Shown in pieces: positions 7,174 to 9,790 of a stretch of 9,790 bases of DNA. The stretch's first letter is position 1. Each line of letters starts with the position of its first letter. The stretch spans positions 1-9,790 of the forward strand of contig PWHO01000130.1 in assembly GCA_003555385.1 (NCBI GenBank), written 5' to 3'. Source of the DNA: Bacteroidales bacterium. GTDB lineage: Bacteria; Bacteroidota; Bacteroidia; Bacteroidales; UBA7960. The notes under the pieces were generated by a model. It searched no databases. It was not told the origin of the DNA and saw only the letters and a program-made list of their open reading frames with translations. The position numbers were made by a program, and so were the translations under genes.

Positions 7174-8679
7174 ATGATAAAAAAGGTATTGGTGGCAAAC
7201 CGCGGCGAGATTGCGGTGAGGATTATCCGGTCCTGCCGTGAAATGGAGATCCGTACAGTTGCAGTATACTCTGATGCCGATCGAAAAGCCCTTCATGTGT
7301 TGTATGCAGATGAGGCCTATCACATCGGCCCTTCCCCTTCGGTTGAATCTTACCTGAACATAGAAAATATCATCAGGGCGGCACGCCTGAGCGGTGCCGA
7401 TGCGATTCATCCCGGCTATGGCTTTCTTTCGGAAAACCCTGAATTCCCTGCCCGGTGCCGGCAGGAGGGAATTATCTTCATCGGTCCGTCACCAGAAGCC
7501 ATATCCATGATGGGCGACAAAATAACCGCACGTCAGATGATGATAAAGGCAGGCGTACCAGTGGTTCCGGGAACGGAAGGAAAAATAGCTTCAGAGGAGC
7601 AGGCACTGAAAGCCATTCATGAAATAGGCCTGCCGGTCATGATAAAAGCCTCGGCAGGTGGCGGTGGCAAGGGGATGCGCCTTGTAACCAATGAAAAGGA
7701 CATAAAACCGGGTTTAAGATCTGCACGCTCTGAAGCACTTTCTGCTTTTGGTGAGGATGCGGTTTTTATAGAAAAATATATTTCGTCACCCCGCCATATT
7801 GAGTTCCAGATACTCGCCGACGGCCATGGCAACGTTTTGCAGTTGTTCGAAAGGGAGTGTTCTGTGCAGAGAAGGCATCAGAAAATAATCGAGGAGACCC
7901 CCTCTCCCATACTCAGCCAGGAACGGAGACAACAGATGGGGGATGCTGCTATTGCTGCTGCAAGGGCGGTGAATTACCAGGGCGCAGGAACCGTGGAATT
8001 CATCGTTGACAAGGATCTGAACTATTACTTCCTGGAAATGAACACCAGGCTTCAGGTTGAACATCCCATCACAGAGCGGGTTGTTGGGGTTGACCTGGTA
8101 AAGGAGCAGATCAATATCGCAAACGGCCATCCGCTCCAGCTTAAACAGGAAGAACTGAAACAGCACGGACATGCGATAGAGTGCAGGGTGTATGCAGAAG
8201 ATCCTGAAAATAACTTCATGCCGGCGCCGGGAGTGGTAAAGCACATAGATATCCCATACGGGGTAGGCGTAAGGGTAGACGGCTCCATTTATGAGGGATT
8301 TGAAGTCCCCCTTTACTATGACCCGCTGATTGCCAAGCTTATTGTCTGGGGGAAGGACAGGCAGGATGCCATTGAAAGAAGCAAAAGGGCCTTAAAGGAA
8401 TTCAAGATCGCAGGGGTAAAGAACAACCTTTCCTTTTTGGAACGGATACTTCAGTTAGATGATTTTTTATCAGGCAATTATACAACCCACCTGATTGAAG
8501 AGAACTGGGATTTTCTGATGCAGGAAGACAACTGTGCAGATCACTGCGAGGATATTGTGATCATCACGGCCTTTATGGAGTACCTGCACAAGATCAAAAA
8601 GGCGAGCCCACGGGAGATGACTGCCATCAAGAACAACTGGAAAGATTACAGCAGGATAAGGAGTGTGTTGAAACTGTAA
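7174..8679 (+). CDS. accC: Biotin carboxylase subunit of acyl-CoA (propionyl-CoA) carboxylase
   Basis: This cytosolic ATP-grasp enzyme carboxylates the biotin on the carrier protein using ATP and bicarbonate. The 501-residue protein is full length for the family. It starts with the classic MIKKVLVANRGEIAVRI and has HPGYGFLSEN in the N-domain. The glycine-rich ATP loop SAGGGGKGM is at 160-168, with the ATP-site Lys at 158. RRHQKIIEE starts at 233. EMNTRLQVEHPITE begins at Glu288, giving Asn290, Arg292, Gln294 and Glu296 at the same numbers as the E. coli catalytic residues, and Arg338 (IECRVYAEDP) also aligns. About 50 residues extend past the shorter E. coli enzyme. The carrier gene follows after 11 bases and a carboxyltransferase gene after that, so the set most likely acts on propionyl-CoA/methylmalonyl-CoA. 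A role shared with acetyl-CoA carboxylase is possible. Confidence 0.96.
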   Translation: MIKKVLVANRGEIAVRIIRSCREMEIRTVAVYSDADRKALHVLYADEAYHIGPSPSVESYLNIENIIRAARLSGADAIHPGYGFLSENPEFPARCRQEGIIFIGPSPEAISMMGDKITARQMMIKAGVPVVPGTEGKIASEEQALKAIHEIGLPVMIKASAGGGGKGMRLVTNEKDIKPGLRSARSEALSAFGEDAVFIEKYISSPRHIEFQILADGHGNVLQLFERECSVQRRHQKIIEETPSPILSQERRQQMGDAAIAAARAVNYQGAGTVEFIVDKDLNYYFLEMNTRLQVEHPITERVVGVDLVKEQINIANGHPLQLKQEELKQHGHAIECRVYAEDPENNFMPAPGVVKHIDIPYGVGVRVDGSIYEGFEVPLYYDPLIAKLIVWGKDRQDAIERSKRALKEFKIAGVKNNLSFLERILQLDDFLSGNYTTHLIEENWDFLMQEDNCADHCEDIVIITAFMEYLHKIKKASPREMTAIKNNWKDYSRIRSVLKL

Positions 8680-8690
8680 ACGAAAAACAA

Positions 8691-9230
8691 ATGTCATACG
8701 AAGTAAAGCTAAAAGACCGCCTGGCGCATGTGGAGGTTCTGAGTCATGACGGTGACAATCTGCTTGTAACGGTGGACGGCAAGGAGTATGCACTTGATTT
8801 TGTCAAGATCGGTAAGGGAAGCTATTCAGTCCTGCACCGGAACAATTCATACAATGTGGAACTGATCCCCATTAACGGCATCAAGAAATACCAGGTGCAC
8901 ACCCTCAAGCACAGCTTTGAGGTGGAGATTATAGATGCTGAAGCCAAGTACCTTGCGAGCCGCAGAAAGGAACAGGACGCTGAGGATGAGGCCGTGATCA
9001 GCTCCCCCATCCCCGGCAAGGTGGTCAGTTTACTGGTCAGGGAAGGAGATAAGGTAGCGGCGGGGCAGGGCCTGGTGATCATCTCGGCCATGAAGATGGA
9101 AAGTGAATTCAAGGCACCCAGGGCAGGCAAGGTAATTTCAGTTAAAATCAATGAAGGTCAGAGCGTTGAAGCCAGACAGGAACTGGTGCTGCTTGAATAT
9201 TCTGAAGCAACAGAAAACAGTAAAGGGTAA
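8691..9230 (+). CDS. Biotin carboxyl carrier protein of acyl-CoA carboxylase, with N-terminal BT-like domain
   Basis: This 179-residue protein carries biotin between the carboxylase and carboxyltransferase sites. The C-terminal biotinyl domain spans about 101-172 (SSPIPGKVVS, VREGDKV, GQGLVIISAMKME, then FKAPRAGKV). The predicted biotinylated lysine is Lys135 in MKM, and the usual EAMKM reads SAMKM here. The N-terminal 90 or so residues are beta-rich (LLVTVDGKEYALDF, then YQVHTLKHSFEVEI). They recall the biotin-transfer (BT) domain joined to the carrier in propionyl-CoA carboxylase alpha chains, which suggests a split alpha chain. There is no Ala/Pro-rich linker, unlike typical AccB. The start is set by the only sensible ATG, 11 bases after accC. 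A gap of 19 bases to pccB supports a single operon. Confidence 0.94.
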   Translation: MSYEVKLKDRLAHVEVLSHDGDNLLVTVDGKEYALDFVKIGKGSYSVLHRNNSYNVELIPINGIKKYQVHTLKHSFEVEIIDAEAKYLASRRKEQDAEDEAVISSPIPGKVVSLLVREGDKVAAGQGLVIISAMKMESEFKAPRAGKVISVKINEGQSVEARQELVLLEYSEATENSKG

Positions 9231-9249
9231 AAAATGACACAGCTGCATT

Positions 9250-9790
9250 ATGGACAATAGTAAGAAAGAAAAATATAAGGAGCTTGAAAGACTCAATAAG
9301 GAAGCGGAAGGCGGAGGCGGACCGGAGAGAATAGAAAAGATTCACCAGTCAGGGAGAAAAACCGCCAGGGAACGTATCGGAGATCTGCTTGATCCGGAAA
9401 CCTTTGTGGAGATTGACAAGCTGGTAATCCACCGTTGTCACGATTTCGGGATGGAGAAGCAAAAGATAAGAGGTGACGGGATGGTGACAGGATACGGCAA
9501 GATAGACGGCAGGCTCGTCTATGTGTATGCCCAGGATTTTTCTGTGTTTGGCGGCTCACTGAGCCGGGCCAACGCCGACAAGATCGTTAAGGTACAGGAG
9601 CTTTCCATGAAGATGGGGGTGCCACTCATTGGCCTCAACGACAGCGGGGGTGCACGCATCCAGGAGGGAGTGGAAAGCCTTGCAGGATACGCCGACATAT
9701 TTAAGCGCAATGTAAGGGCAAGTGGTGTGGTGCCACAGATATAGGCCATCCTTGGTCCGTGTGCGGGAGGTGCGGTTTACTCGCCGGCAC
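9250..9790 (+). pseudogene. pccB: Propionyl-CoA carboxylase beta (carboxyltransferase) subunit, interrupted by in-frame TAG; 3' end outside window
   Basis: The carboxyltransferase moves the carboxyl group from biotin to propionyl-CoA, giving methylmalonyl-CoA, or runs the reverse reaction. From ATG 9250 the frame encodes a normal family N-terminus: GRKTARERIGDLLDP, VYVYAQDFSVFGGSLS, and the acyl-CoA-site segment LNDSGGARIQEGVESLAGYA (DSGGARIQEG at 131-140). After SGVVPQI comes TAG at 9742-9744 (codon 165), then in the same frame AILGPCAGGAVYSPA to the window edge. The family normally reads VPQISAILGPCAGG or similar, so TAG sits on the Ser codon and could come from TCG by one base change. If TAG is read as stop, only 164 of the usual 510 or so residues are made, without the rest of the crotonase-like core. 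An in-frame TGA at 9235 rules out an earlier start. Mutation, base-call error or readthrough cannot be told apart here. Confidence 0.8.

Noticed and set aside
7786..8244. 152-codon open frame on the minus strand inside accC
   Set aside because: It lies wholly within a gene with all catalytic motifs intact, and its translation shows no recognisable domain. It is a shadow of accC codon usage.
8470..9151. Minus-strand frames across the accC-carrier junction and within the carrier gene
   Set aside because: Both are antisense to well-supported enzymes, and their translations show no domain.
9250..9790. Reassigned genetic code (UAG as sense) as explanation for the pccB stop
   Set aside because: The surface-protein gene ends with TAG directly after a normal sorting tail, and the other genes use TAA or TGA normally, so UAG works as a stop in this genome.
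1..9790. Insertion sequence, transposase, integrase, tRNA or CRISPR array
   Set aside because: No such protein motif, terminal inverted repeats, cloverleaf or regularly spaced short repeats were seen. The only tandem repeats are protein-coding.

Overview
The window looks like a chromosomal piece of a Bacteroidota (Bacteroidales-type) genome. The evidence is two large modular secreted proteins with type IX secretion (T9SS) sorting-domain sequence, GLUG and InlB-like repeats, a weak Bacteroidota-style promoter (TTTN, 19 nt, TAnnTTNG-like), starts without clear Shine-Dalgarno sequences, and a propionyl-CoA carboxylase operon in the split Bacteroidota layout. All supported genes lie on the + strand. 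I cannot place it below the order.

Region 1 (1-2415) is a secreted multidomain protein whose 5' end lies outside the window. In order it has an unusually placed internal T9SS-like module, a small beta module, a PKD-like domain, one InlB-like repeat and a C-terminal FG-GAP-like beta-propeller. GC content falls from about 57-63% to about 35% where the repeat meets the propeller, which suggests a domain-shuffling join. Region 2 (2487-6938) is a complete 1483-residue exported protein: signal peptide, GLUG module, Fn3-like domain, second GLUG module, seven InlB-like repeats of about 73 residues, a starch-binding-like module and a true C-terminal T9SS tail. It is probably a surface adhesin or glycan-binding protein.

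Region 3 (6939-7173) is a non-coding gap. It holds a short in-phase sequence matching the InlB-like repeats, some small inverted repeats and a weak candidate promoter.

Region 4 (7174-9790) is the acyl-CoA carboxylase operon: biotin carboxylase (accC), a biotin carboxyl carrier protein, and the start of the carboxyltransferase beta subunit (pccB). Together these would interconvert propionyl-CoA and methylmalonyl-CoA, using ATP, bicarbonate and a biotin arm. The pccB reading frame is interrupted by an in-frame TAG at codon 165, inside one of its most conserved segments. The conserved protein resumes in the same frame and runs to the window edge. This is the most notable anomaly here: a nonsense mutation, a base-call error, or, less likely, readthrough. 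I see no mobile element, tRNA, rRNA or CRISPR array, and no clear new multi-gene system.
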